DNA from: Desulfogranum japonicum DSM 18378 | GTDB lineage: Bacteria > Desulfobacterota > Desulfobulbia > Desulfobulbales > Desulfobulbaceae | NCBI RefSeq assembly: GCF_000429945.1 | Contig: NZ_AUCV01000004.1 | Location: 124,001-188,000, forward strand | Length of the DNA: 64,000 bases | Reading direction: 5' to 3' | Part shown: in pieces, positions 53,619-62,377 of the stretch | Layout of the letters: each line of letters starts with the position of its first letter | How positions within the stretch are numbered: the stretch's first letter is position 1 | Position numbers and translations under genes: made by a program | The notes under the pieces: generated by a model | Told to the model about the DNA's origin: nothing | The model's database searches: none | The model's input: only the letters and a program-made list of their open reading frames with translations

Positions 53619-54608
53619 ATGAAATATATCTTTGGCCCGGTACGTTCCAGGCGGCTAGGTCGATCACTCGGTATCGATCTTTTTCCATCAAAAATCTGTA
53701 ATTTTGACTGCGTTTACTGCGAGGTTGGCCCCTCGCCGGCACTCTATCATATACGAAAAAAATACTCTCCCACCAAAGATATTCTGCTAGAAATCACAAC
53801 CGCTTTTCAGGACGAATCGTTCAGCGACCAGATAGATGTATGTACGTTAACGTCCAGCGGCGAACCTACTCTGCATAGTGATTTCGGGCTTATTCTATCT
53901 CATCTCAAACAGACATCGTCAAAACCGGTGGTGGTTCTGACAAACGGAAGTACCATGGATTCCCCCCAGGTCCGACAGGAACTCTCCCTGGCAGACATTG
54001 TCATCCCCTCCCTGGATGCGGCGACACCTGCTGCATTTCAACGGGTGGACCGCCCCCACGCCGCTATTGAGGTAGAAAAAATAATTGAGGGATTAACAGC
54101 CTTTTCCCGGTCTTTCACCGGTCAGCTATGGCTCGAAGTGCTTTTTGTACAGAACATGAACGACAGTATTGAAGAAATTGAGGCTTTGACCCGGGCAATT
54201 GAAAGCATCCGCCCGGACCGGCTCCAGCTTAATACAGTGTTCAGGCCTCCAGCTACATCTTCGGCGCACCCTATCTCAGGTGACCAAATGAGGAAAATTG
54301 CAGATCTCCTCAAACAAAAGTTATCCACCCCCATTGATCTACCAGCCCCGAGCAGTCAAGTTGAAACCCCTGCCTGTGCAGAGGATAAGGACGAAGCTGC
54401 GTCGTCGGCTCAGGTAAGTATTGATGGGATTCTTCAAATGATTCAACGCAGACCGTGTACGGCTGCAGATATCAGCAAAACACATAATATAGGAAGTTCG
54501 AAAAAAGTTAAGCAACTTCTTGAACCGCTGGTATATGAAGGAAAAATTCGAACATATACTCACGAAGGACACTTATTTTACCAGTACGTACAATCACTCA
54601 ACGCATAA
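53619..54608 (+). CDS. radical SAM protein
   Basis: This 329-residue radical-SAM enzyme has the cluster motif CNFDCVYCEVGP (CxxxCxxC spacing), the N-terminal YIFGPVRSRRLGRSLGID, SSGEPTLHSDFG and VVLTNGSTM. It resembles the group of uncharacterised radical-SAM proteins with a PVRSRRLG start. I start at 53619, where the conserved segment begins; an upstream extension with a CTCHQY motif is unlikely. A C-terminal winged-helix-like tail (ADISKTHNIGSSKKVKQLL) may bind nucleic acid. The substrate is unknown. Confidence 0.85.
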   Translation: MKYIFGPVRSRRLGRSLGIDLFPSKICNFDCVYCEVGPSPALYHIRKKYSPTKDILLEITTAFQDESFSDQIDVCTLTSSGEPTLHSDFGLILSHLKQTSSKPVVVLTNGSTMDSPQVRQELSLADIVIPSLDAATPAAFQRVDRPHAAIEVEKIIEGLTAFSRSFTGQLWLEVLFVQNMNDSIEEIEALTRAIESIRPDRLQLNTVFRPPATSSAHPISGDQMRKIADLLKQKLSTPIDLPAPSSQVETPACAEDKDEAASSAQVSIDGILQMIQRRPCTAADISKTHNIGSSKKVKQLLEPLVYEGKIRTYTHEGHLFYQYVQSLNA

Positions 54609-54743
54609 ATACGGCTGGAAACCAAATAATTCGTTGCATATGTTCGCACCCCTCACGGGAAGCGGCCTGCATACTCAGGCTTTTTTCATACACGCGAAAG
54701 GTTCAGGAAGCCCTGCTTGTACTCATTCAAGTAAGGTTACAAT

Positions 54744-56924
54744 ATGACAGAAGAAAAAAACAAGGAAACACCCAAAAAGAAACAAACCATCAGAAAAGCC
54801 AGTACCGGCGCATGGTGGAAAAGCATTGTTCCGGAAATACAAAAAGAAAAACAAAAAAGTGCAGAGATAAAAGCGAATAATCAATCGCAACCTGCTTCTC
54901 AGGCAGAGGAAGCTGAACCGGTTGAACCCATCGCTCGTCCTACCTCCCAGGAAGCGACCAACTCGCCTGCGATTACTCTGCCAGAGCCAGACAAGGCCAT
55001 GGTTGAAGCGTCTTCAGAGTTTCCTCAAGAGCCTCCTCACGCTATAGAGCCATCACGGGAACAAGTTGAAACACAGGAAGAGGATGCATCCGAAATACCG
55101 GCTGCTGCAGAAACCGGTCAAGACACGGATGTGGAGGATTCATCACCTGAGCCGCTAGAACAGGAAAAAACGGATTCTGAATCGACAGCTCCTGAAGAAA
55201 CAACTGAAGATGAGAAACCCAACGAGCCTAAAACTGTTGAAGAAAGGCCTAGAAGAGCTAAAAAATCGAAAAAACAGGGTAGAAAAAAGAACGACAATAG
55301 AAAAAGGCCACAGCCTGAAGTTGAGCAGGAAGAAGAAGAGGATGAAGAGGATGAGGAGCTGGAGCTGGAGGATTTCGCTGAGCAGTCCAAATCCGTACTG
55401 ACAAAACTGCTTATCAATGCAGAAGAACCTGAAGAGTGTCGTATCGCTCTGGTGGAAGACGGCAAACTGGAGTCTTTCCATGCTAACACCGTATCTCGGG
55501 AAAGAACCAAGAACAATATCTATAAAGGAACCATTGTTTCCATAGAACCTAACTTGCAGGCAGCTTTTGTAGATATGGGCACTGGCAGGAATGGTTTTCT
55601 CCCCTTCAACGAAATACATCCTGAATATTACCGTCAGGACATCAGTGAACGTAATAGACAGCTCATTGCTCAACACCAGTGGAAAAAACTGAAGATTGAA
55701 GAGGTGGTAAAGAAGGGGCAAGAGGTCCTTGTGCAGGTAGTGAAGGAGGTCACCGGCAATAAAGGCGCTAACATCACCACATATCTTTCCCTGCCCGGAC
55801 GTTTTCTGGTGCTCATGCCAGGAAGCGACAGTGCAGGCATTTCCCGCAAGATTACGGAGGAAGAGCGTCGCTCTGATTTGCGTCAGATGATGGCCTCCTT
55901 TAATATTCCGGAAGGGATAGGCTATATCATTCGTACTGCCAGTGCAGAGATAACCAAAACAGCTTTTCACAAAGACCTGCGCTACCTTCTTCGCCTGTGG
56001 GATGAGATAAAAACCAAAGGCCAGGAACAACCTGCTCCAGTGCTGGTGTATGAGGAAGAAAATACAGTTATCCGTTTTCTGCGCGACCACTACACACCTG
56101 AAATCAGCGAAATTCATGTAGATACTTCCATTTCCTATGAGTATGTAAAAAATTTCGTCCGACTTCTGCCTGCTTCACAACGTAAGGTGAAGATTAAAAT
56201 GCACCGAGGTGCCAAACCAATCTTCAACCAGTACAATATCGAAGAACAGATTGAATCCATCTTCAAGCCTCAGGTGACCCTTCCTTCCGGTGGATCTATT
56301 GTTATCAACCCCACAGAAGCACTTGTTGCCATTGATGTTAACTCTGGACGTACCTCTAAAAATGCCGACTTTGAGGAAACTATCTTTCTGGCTAATATGG
56401 AGGCGGCGGCAGAACTGGCCCGTCAATTACGCCTGAGGGATCTTGGTGGACTGATTGTTGTAGACTTCATAGACATGCGTAATAAAAAGCATATACGCGA
56501 AGTTGAACGGCAAGTTCGCACAAGCATGAAGCGGGACAAAGCGAAAGTGGACACCAGCAGAATTTCCCGTTTCGGCCTCATGCAAATCTCACGTCAAAAG
56601 ATGGGAGCTCCTATTGAAAAAGGCAGCTACAGAACCTGTAGTCATTGCCAGGGACGAGGGGTAGTTCGCTCTGTGGAAACCATGGCACTCTTCTACCTGC
56701 GGCGTATTCAGACAGGTATCAGTAAAAAGAAAATCGGACTGGTGACCTGCAGAATTCCACTGGATGTAGCTGAATATCTCTTGAATAAAAAACGTGCAGA
56801 ACTGTATGACCTGGAACAGAAGCATAATGCAAAAATAGAAATCATTGCCAGCACACATCTTAAACCAGGCGAGAACCAGATAGACTTTATCTCCAGTACC
56901 CAAAATGACGAAAGCGCAGAATAG
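54744..56924 (+). CDS. RNase E/G family endoribonuclease
   Basis: This 726-residue single-strand endoribonuclease of the Rne/Rng family processes rRNA and mRNA. The catalytic region starts near residue 215, with an S1 domain (NNIYKGTIVSIEPNLQAAFVD), then an RNase H-like fold ending in DVNSGRTSKNADFEETI and the zinc-link CSHCQGRG. The first 210 residues form a strongly acidic, low-complexity Glu/Pro/Ser-rich extension with a basic RRAKKSKKQGRKKN patch; E. coli RNase E instead carries its disordered tail at the C terminus. Classification as RNase E or G is not settled. tRNA-Arg lies just downstream. Confidence 0.9.
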   Translation: MTEEKNKETPKKKQTIRKASTGAWWKSIVPEIQKEKQKSAEIKANNQSQPASQAEEAEPVEPIARPTSQEATNSPAITLPEPDKAMVEASSEFPQEPPHAIEPSREQVETQEEDASEIPAAAETGQDTDVEDSSPEPLEQEKTDSESTAPEETTEDEKPNEPKTVEERPRRAKKSKKQGRKKNDNRKRPQPEVEQEEEEDEEDEELELEDFAEQSKSVLTKLLINAEEPEECRIALVEDGKLESFHANTVSRERTKNNIYKGTIVSIEPNLQAAFVDMGTGRNGFLPFNEIHPEYYRQDISERNRQLIAQHQWKKLKIEEVVKKGQEVLVQVVKEVTGNKGANITTYLSLPGRFLVLMPGSDSAGISRKITEEERRSDLRQMMASFNIPEGIGYIIRTASAEITKTAFHKDLRYLLRLWDEIKTKGQEQPAPVLVYEEENTVIRFLRDHYTPEISEIHVDTSISYEYVKNFVRLLPASQRKVKIKMHRGAKPIFNQYNIEEQIESIFKPQVTLPSGGSIVINPTEALVAIDVNSGRTSKNADFEETIFLANMEAAAELARQLRLRDLGGLIVVDFIDMRNKKHIREVERQVRTSMKRDKAKVDTSRISRFGLMQISRQKMGAPIEKGSYRTCSHCQGRGVVRSVETMALFYLRRIQTGISKKKIGLVTCRIPLDVAEYLLNKKRAELYDLEQKHNAKIEIIASTHLKPGENQIDFISSTQNDESAE

Positions 56925-57032
56925 TTGCTACTGCCTTTTACTTCATGGAGTAAAATCAAAAAAAGAGTGCAACCTATAAAAAAACACTTGCCCAGAAATA
57001 TAACATCGTGTATACATGGGCACCACATTTAT

Positions 57033-57109
57033 GCGCCAGTAGCTCAGCTGGATAGAGTGCCGGACTACGAATCCGTAGGTCGGGAGTTCGAATCTTCCCT
57101 GGCGCGCCA
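57033..57109 (+). tRNA. tRNA-Arg(ACG)
   Basis: The 77-base cloverleaf is complete by eye: acceptor stem GCGCCAG/CTGGCGC, D arm GCTC/GAGT, anticodon loop CTACGAA with anticodon ACG, T arm CGGGAGTTCGAATCTTCCC, and encoded CCA end at 57107-57109. The ACG anticodon reads CGU/CGC/CGA through inosine. An integrase remnant follows, as is common at tRNA genes used as attachment sites. Confidence 0.95.
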
Positions 57110-57117
57110 GTAATCCC

Positions 57118-57153
57118 AAGGGGTTAAGTCATTTTGGCTTAACCCCTTGTTTA
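57118..57153 (+). terminator. terminator of tRNA-Arg
   Basis: AAGGGGTTAAG (57118-57128) and CTTAACCCCTT (57138-57148) form an 11-bp perfect stem, then TGTTTATTT. A second, near-identical hairpin occurs at 59840-59880. Confidence 0.85.
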
Positions 57154-57402
57154 TTTGGTGTGAGAAAAAGTGTGAGACTTTTGTCTCGCAGCCTCATAAT
57201 CGCGCACCGCCTGTTTCTCCAGTTCTGAAAAACTGTGCAGATATATTTCCGTCGTCCTTCTGTTTTCGTGGCCTAAAATCTTTTGTATCGCTCCGATAGG
57301 CACATTCACACTGTCCATCAGCGACGCCCCTGCATGTCGAAGGGCGTGATATCTGAAGTAAGGCACCCCTGCCCTTTCGCAAAGATTCCGCATTAGATAC
57401 TT
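57151..57402 (-). pseudogene. tyrosine recombinase/integrase C-terminal remnant
   Basis: The minus-strand frame encodes the end of a phage-type integrase. It reads KYLMRNLCERAG followed by YFRYHALRHAGASLMD (catalytic His-x-x-Arg) and a final GHENRRTTEIYLHSF (His and Tyr). An in-frame stop directly upstream cuts off the rest, and no N-terminal domain is found, so it is not functional. It lies beside tRNA-Arg, so the element probably used that tRNA as an attachment site. Confidence 0.85.
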
Positions 57403-57504
57403 TCAACACCTTTTATTATATTTTTAGGGCTAAGAATGGGTGATTAATCAGGGGCTAACGAGAAAAGATCTTCCAGAGAATGAATCAAATCTCGTTGATT
57501 GGTG

Positions 57505-57858
57505 CTATACCGATTCAAGCCGCTGCTCAAAGGTATCACCCCATTCCCTAAGACTATTAAGGACAGGCAAAATGGTAAGTCCGAACGTGGTCAGGGAATA
57601 CTCTACCTTGGGCGGCACCTGGGCGTAGACCTCCCGGTTCACAAGTCCGTTCTGCTCAAGTTCCCGTAATTGTTGGGTCAACATTTTCTGGGTGATGTTT
57701 GGCATGCTTTTTTTCAGTTCCCCGAACCTGAGGCAGTCTACCCTGGAAAGATGATAAAGGATAACGGGTTTCCACTTGCCGCCAATGACCTGAAGAGTTA
57801 ATTCCACTGTACAGGAATAGCTCCGATTTCCATTATGCTTAATGGTACATTCTTTCAT
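57505..57858 (-). CDS. HxlR family transcriptional regulator
   Basis: This 117-residue regulator of the HxlR/MarR-like winged-helix family has the typical CTVELTLQVIGGKWKPVILY start of the DNA-binding domain and the segment MPNITQKMLTQQLRELEQNGLV. Such regulators respond to aldehydes, quinones or redox-active compounds through a conserved cysteine; a cysteine occurs at CTVE near the start. It is divergent from a flavin-reductase and nitroreductase pair 446 bases away, a common arrangement for its targets. Confidence 0.88.
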   Translation of the reverse strand: MKECTIKHNGNRSYSCTVELTLQVIGGKWKPVILYHLSRVDCLRFGELKKSMPNITQKMLTQQLRELEQNGLVNREVYAQVPPKVEYSLTTFGLTILPVLNSLREWGDTFEQRLESV

Positions 57859-57877
57859 TTTTTAATCAATCTCTCAT

Positions 57878-57897
57878 TAGTATACAAATACATACTA
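57878..57897. promoter_or_regulatory. HxlR-like operator candidate
   Basis: TAGTATACAAATACATACTA is an inverted repeat with 6-bp arms (TAGTAT..ATACTA) spaced by eight bases, 20 bases upstream of the HxlR-family start on its promoter side. HxlR-family proteins bind such palindromes. The assignment is inference. Confidence 0.4.
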
Positions 57898-57956
57898 CCA
57901 TACAAAAAGGTGCCTACTTTCTTTTTCTACTATATGCGTGTAATAGATTCAACAAG

Positions 57957-58068
57957 GTAACTGCTCACAGTGCACCTGACCTTTCCGCGTTCAGCCAGGC
58001 TTACGTATGATCCGTACACTGCGCCAGCCTGATTGCGAAACTCTCAGGTACCATGTAACCAGTTACAA
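57957..58068 (-). repeat. dispersed repeat family A, full-length copy
   Basis: Read on the minus strand this goes from GTAACTGGTTAC to CTGTGAGCAGT and matches 1845-1955 over nearly its whole length, including TTTCGCAATCAG and GATCATACGTAAGCC. It lies between the HxlR-family gene and the flavin reductase gene. No gene occupies the rest of 57859-58304. Confidence 0.75.
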
Positions 58069-58304
58069 ATACGAGGGAGTTTTACATTTATCCATTTCCC
58101 TTATGAGGAGTTACTCAACACGTTGATCATGCCTGAAAAAAAATTCATGCCAGGCTGAGCAAAGGTGCTCGGCCCTCAAACAAGGCATTGAACTTACGGC
58201 TACAAGTGGCAGGACACCAAACAACCAAAGAAGTCAAACTTCTCAAGTATCATGTTGTAGTGTGGCCAAACTTACTATTATCTCAATTGAAATAGGAATA
58301 ACGA

Positions 58305-58868
58305 ATGAAGCCAATTGGTCCAACTAACGCCTTATACCCCATGCCTACAACTCTGGTAGGCGTAACTGTGGACAGCAAACCCAATTTCCTCGCAGTAGCC
58401 CACGTGGGAATTATGAACCATGGAACCCCACAATATCTTTCCGTCGGCCTTAATAAAGACCACTATTCCAACTCGGGAATCCATGAAAACAAAACATTCA
58501 GTATTTGCCTGCCTTCTGAAAATCTTATGAAAAAAACTGATTATTGCGGAATTATGACCGGCAAAAAGACAGACAAGGCCGCCCTGTTTGATGTTTTCTT
58601 CGGAAAACTTAAAACCGCGCCCATGATACATGAGTGCCCTGTTAACATGGAACTGAAATTACAGGATGTACTAAGCCTTGGAAAACACGAAATATTTATC
58701 GGTGAACTTGTGCAGACCTATGCAGATGACTCTGTGATAACCGAAGGCAATATTAATATTGCTAAACTTTCCCCTCTTCTTTTTGACATGGCAAGCAAGA
58801 AATACTGGGCTCTTGGAGAACCATTGGGCGACTGCTGGAATATTGGTAAAGAATTAAAAAACAACTGA
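58305..58868 (+). CDS. flavin reductase-like domain protein
   Basis: This 187-residue protein has an FMN-binding split-barrel fold of the flavin reductase/FMN-binding superfamily (TLVGVTVDSKPNFLAVAHVG, MNHGTPQYLSVGLNKDHYSN, and TFSICLPSENLMKKTDYCG). It is of the group found in anaerobes that binds FMN and transfers electrons. A GAAATAGGA site precedes the start. It is followed by a nitroreductase gene by 19 bases, so they form one operon. Both are near an HxlR-family regulator that may respond to a redox-active compound. Confidence 0.85.
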   Translation: MKPIGPTNALYPMPTTLVGVTVDSKPNFLAVAHVGIMNHGTPQYLSVGLNKDHYSNSGIHENKTFSICLPSENLMKKTDYCGIMTGKKTDKAALFDVFFGKLKTAPMIHECPVNMELKLQDVLSLGKHEIFIGELVQTYADDSVITEGNINIAKLSPLLFDMASKKYWALGEPLGDCWNIGKELKNN

Positions 58869-58887
58869 CAACAGAGGAAGAACGAAT

Positions 58888-59682
58888 ATGACTTTTATTA
58901 CTATAGATTCGGAGAAATGCAATCAAGACGGCTTATGCGTGCAATCGTGCCCCGTAGCTATTATTGATCAGAAAAAGGGAGGCTTTCCATTTGCAGATAC
59001 CACCAAAATAGAAAACTGCATTGCTTGTGGTCATTGTGTCGCAGTATGTCCAAAAGGCGCACTCACTCACAGCTTGCTATCCAGTGAAGATTTCCTTACT
59101 GTCCCCAAAAATCAACCCGATCCTGAATCCCTTGAAGCTCTGCTAATATCCAGAAGGTCCATACGTGGTTTTCAAAACATGCCGATCCCACACCATCAAC
59201 TGGAAAGACTATTGGAAATCTCCAGACGAGCGCCTACGGCATCCAATTCACAGAAAATCAGCTGGAATATGATAGAAAGCTCTGATCGTCTGGAACAAAT
59301 ACGACAACTTACCCTTGAATGGTTGGCAACCGATCCAACACCAACACGTGCACATTATCTTGAAACAGCGACAAAGGGCCGAGATGTGATATTGCGAGGA
59401 GCTTCGGCCTTAGCAGTTACCTATTGCCCGGAAGATTATGTCTGGACCGAAACTGACTGTTCTATTGCCCTGACCTATATGGAGCTTTTAGCAGCATCGA
59501 TGCAACTGGGGGCATGCTGGGCGGGACTAGTGACTATGGCGAGCAGACATCTCCCTCAACTTAAAGAAATTCTCGGCATCCCTGAACGACACAATATAGG
59601 CGGCGCCTTGATGCTAGGACTACCTCGACAAAAGCATTATCTCATACCACCACGAAACAAAGCTCATGTAACCTGGCTATAA
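58888..59682 (+). CDS. ferredoxin-nitroreductase fusion protein
   Basis: This 264-residue protein joins an N-terminal two-cluster ferredoxin domain (CNQDGLCVQSCPVAII, CIACGHCVAVCPKGAL) with a nitroreductase-type FMN domain (ISRRSIRGFQNMPIP, LEISRRAPTASNSQKISW, and GACWAGLVTMASRH). The built-in ferredoxin suits electron delivery to the flavin. Such proteins reduce nitro or quinone compounds or other oxidants. It is co-transcribed with the flavin-reductase-like gene. Confidence 0.93.
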   Translation: MTFITIDSEKCNQDGLCVQSCPVAIIDQKKGGFPFADTTKIENCIACGHCVAVCPKGALTHSLLSSEDFLTVPKNQPDPESLEALLISRRSIRGFQNMPIPHHQLERLLEISRRAPTASNSQKISWNMIESSDRLEQIRQLTLEWLATDPTPTRAHYLETATKGRDVILRGASALAVTYCPEDYVWTETDCSIALTYMELLAASMQLGACWAGLVTMASRHLPQLKEILGIPERHNIGGALMLGLPRQKHYLIPPRNKAHVTWL

Positions 59683-59839
59683 CAAGGGCTGTTTACGCTT
59701 TTTGCGCTAAGGGTTTTCTTCGCCTGTACTCCCTGAGTTTATGCACAAACACTTTGATTATTGCCAGCGAGTTGGACGAAAAAAATGCGATATTTTTCAA
59801 TCCAAAGTGAGAACGCAACAAGCATTAACTCAACCTGAA

Positions 59840-59880
59840 TGGGGTTAATTCATCTTGACTTAACCCCTTGTTTTTTTTGT
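59840..59880 (+). terminator. second copy of the tRNA-Arg terminator hairpin
   Basis: GGGGTTAA/TTAACCCC repeats the tRNA-Arg terminator hairpin (57118-57153) with three changes in the paired region, followed by TTGTTTTTTTTG. It lies 158 bases after the nitroreductase gene, and could serve as its terminator or mark the far end of the integrated element. Confidence 0.6.
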
Positions 59881-60072
59881 TCTCTCTTTGTACAACTCCC
59901 GTATGATCATTGTCAGCCCTCGTTTGCAACATTTCCAGTCATCCGTATGAGTAATGCTCTGTGTGGGTGTTTAACTTGCTGCTGCAAATTTTCTGCCCAC
60001 GCTTACGGCGCCATCCTGGGTATGGCCATGTAAACCCAACGCATATTTTGAACAAATACATACGACTATATT

Positions 60073-60276
60073 ATGCACCTATCACTGTTTGTCATACTGG
60101 GAGTTATACTGCTGATACTCGGAGGTATTGGTTTGCTTAACGGAAAAGTTATGGCAGGCTCAAAAGGACTAAAACCAAATTATTACGACAAGGCCCATAC
60201 CCCAGTTTTGTTCTATCTTTTTGTGATTATGTATATCGCCATCGGCGTCTTTGTTATCATTCAATCAATACAATGA
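60073..60276 (+). CDS. small two-helix membrane protein
   Basis: This 67-residue protein has two hydrophobic helices (LFVILGVILLILGGIGLLNG and LFYLFVIMYIAIGVFVIIQS) joined by a polar loop. I do not recognise a family. It precedes the RlpA-like lipoprotein gene by 64 bases. Whether it is translated cannot be decided by sequence alone; a ribosome-binding site is weak. Confidence 0.5.
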   Translation: MHLSLFVILGVILLILGGIGLLNGKVMAGSKGLKPNYYDKAHTPVLFYLFVIMYIAIGVFVIIQSIQ

Positions 60277-60340
60277 CCCCAAAAAGCCTTGTGCACTCAA
60301 AAATATAATCAAAAAATCGAATACTCTTTCCGTGCATAGA

Positions 60341-60754
60341 ATGAGCACCCTCAAAAAACTCATCGGCAGTGCCCTTGCCCTGACGCTCACAGTCATGCTT
60401 GTTCATCTGCTGTATGGCTGCACCCAGTTTCAGCATGCCACGCCTCGTCCAAAAAACATGCAATACTCGGAAACGGGCATTGCCTCATTTTATTCCCAGA
60501 AATTGCAATCAAGAAGAACGGCGAGTGGAGAAAAGTTCAATAACCAGGCAATGACAGCAGCACACAGAACTTTGCCGTTCGGCACCAAGGTTCTGGTTAC
60601 CAATGTTGCAAACAACAAATCTGTATCCGTAAAAATTAATGATAGAGGCCCTTTTGTCAAAGGAAGGATTATTGATCTCACCCGCTCAGCCTTTTCCAGA
60701 ATCGCTCACACGAATAAAGGGAAAATCAAGGTCAGAATTCAAGTTATTCCATAG
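60341..60754 (+). CDS. RlpA-like double-psi beta-barrel lipoprotein
   Basis: This 137-residue protein is a lipoprotein: the signal MSTLKKLIGSALALTLTVML ends before LLYGC. The double-psi beta-barrel core includes ASFYSQKLQSRRTASGEKFN, AHRTLPFGTKVLVTN and the catalytic ITDRGPF-like NDRGPFVKGRIIDLTRSAF. RlpA is a septal peptidoglycan lytic enzyme in other bacteria; this short form lacks the SPOR domain. I start at 60341, since the frame upstream is low in hydrophobic signal. Confidence 0.9.
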   Translation: MSTLKKLIGSALALTLTVMLVHLLYGCTQFQHATPRPKNMQYSETGIASFYSQKLQSRRTASGEKFNNQAMTAAHRTLPFGTKVLVTNVANNKSVSVKINDRGPFVKGRIIDLTRSAFSRIAHTNKGKIKVRIQVIP

Positions 60755-60775
60755 TACCTGTATGAAAGACACCGA

Positions 60776-62377
60776 TTACATGTAAGAGCCGTCTTCATGC
60801 ACAGCGGGATTTTCCATTTTTTCACAAACGTGATTGGCAAAGCCTTTTCCAGCCTCAGAATTGATATTGTACACCAGATCGGCACCAGCCTTTTTGAGTC
60901 CGGCGATCTGGTCATCAAAGGCAACCACTGAAGCAACTGTAACGTTTGCGTACTTTTGTTTTATCCGCTCCGAAGCATAAAGATTAGCTGTATAACTGGG
61001 CATGGCTAAGAGCAAAACCTTAACGCCACCTTCTTCAATCTCGAACCGCTCCCAAAAATCGTAGTCAATGGCATCACCTTGAAATACAATACGGCCATGG
61101 TCTTTATGCAAGCTGACCTGTTCCTGATCATGATCCACGCCTACCACATGCTTGCCATAGCGTTCGCGTAAAACTTCATAGGCAGCTGTACCTGTCCTTC
61201 CCATACCGAATACCGCTGCATCAATCCCTTGTATTGAGACTATTCTGTCATCCGGCAACCTTTCTTTGCTTTCGAAGTATTTCAAGAGAAAACGAAATCG
61301 CTGGTACAGTACATGTGCTGAACTGTTTAATGGAGACGCAAAAATAAAACTCACAGAGATAGACAAGGCAAAAACAATCAACCATTCAGTGGAAATCCAG
61401 TTATTCTTTGATGCCAATGCCCCGACAATCAAGCCAAACTCTGAATAGGTTGCAAGATTCAATGAGGAGAAAAGAGCCGTTCTTGCCCGCAATTTAAACC
61501 GCGTCAGGAACAGATAAAACAATATAACTTTTATTGGTATAACACAGGTGATGAGCAGCGCGGCGCCCAAACTGGAGAGAGTAGGCATACCTGATAGTCC
61601 AATAGTAAGAAAAAAACCTACCAGCAACAGGTCTTTGAACCCCATAATGGTTTTGGCCAGTTCATCAGCCTTTTCATCATCGGCAAGCAGCATACCTATT
61701 AACAGCGCACCCAGATCAGGTTTAACACCAAAGACCTCAAACAGGGTTGCTGCGGCAAAAGGAATAAGAAAACCGAGAAGAATCTGTAATTCGCCGTGTC
61801 CGCTTCGCCGTATCAACAGCAGAATCGGTCGTTTAAGCAAAGGGAGCAAAAAAAGACAAATACTCCAGGGCGATGGCAGTTTACCACTTGATAATGTGAG
61901 AAAAAGGACCGCAAAAAAATCCTGTAAGATCAGGATACCGATGGCGATACGGCCATGTTTGGCCCCCATCTCCCCCCTCTCTTCCAAGACTTTAACAGTA
62001 AAAACAGTGCTTGAAAAACTGAGTGCAAAAGATAGCAGAAGCGCTGTCTGCCAGTTGATCTCAGAAAATGCTGTTATCGCAGTATAGGATAGCAGCGTAA
62101 TAAAGGCACCAATCAGCACCACACTTGCCAGCATGTGCAATGTCGCTACAGCCCATATTTCTGCTGCCAAAAGATTTTTGACCCGAACTTTTAATCCAAT
62201 ACTGAAAAGCAGCAGCATAATACCTGTATCAGCTACTCTCTGCAGCATTGGGCCTCCTTCGACGCCCAAACCATGTAAGGCAAATCCAGCTGCAAGAAAT
62301 CCCAGAAGTGGTGGCAATCCTATCTGCTTGACCAGAAACCCGAGGATAAAAGCAGCCAGTAGCATGGTTGCATCCAT
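60776..62377 (-). CDS. Kef-type monovalent cation:proton antiporter
   Basis: This 533-residue CPA2 family antiporter has about 12 hydrophobic helices in its first 370 residues (VADTGIMLLLFSIGLKVRVK with the ion-site region, FSLNLATYSEFGLI-like). A C-terminal TrkA-N (RCK) domain carries the nucleotide motif VFGMGRTGTAAYEVLRERYG and VGVDHDQEQV. Kef proteins export potassium in response to electrophile stress; the RCK domain binds NAD(H) or glutathione-type regulators. It faces the RlpA-like gene. Confidence 0.9.
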   Translation of the reverse strand: MDATMLLAAFILGFLVKQIGLPPLLGFLAAGFALHGLGVEGGPMLQRVADTGIMLLLFSIGLKVRVKNLLAAEIWAVATLHMLASVVLIGAFITLLSYTAITAFSEINWQTALLLSFALSFSSTVFTVKVLEERGEMGAKHGRIAIGILILQDFFAVLFLTLSSGKLPSPWSICLFLLPLLKRPILLLIRRSGHGELQILLGFLIPFAAATLFEVFGVKPDLGALLIGMLLADDEKADELAKTIMGFKDLLLVGFFLTIGLSGMPTLSSLGAALLITCVIPIKVILFYLFLTRFKLRARTALFSSLNLATYSEFGLIVGALASKNNWISTEWLIVFALSISVSFIFASPLNSSAHVLYQRFRFLLKYFESKERLPDDRIVSIQGIDAAVFGMGRTGTAAYEVLRERYGKHVVGVDHDQEQVSLHKDHGRIVFQGDAIDYDFWERFEIEEGGVKVLLLAMPSYTANLYASERIKQKYANVTVASVVAFDDQIAGLKKAGADLVYNINSEAGKGFANHVCEKMENPAVHEDGSYM

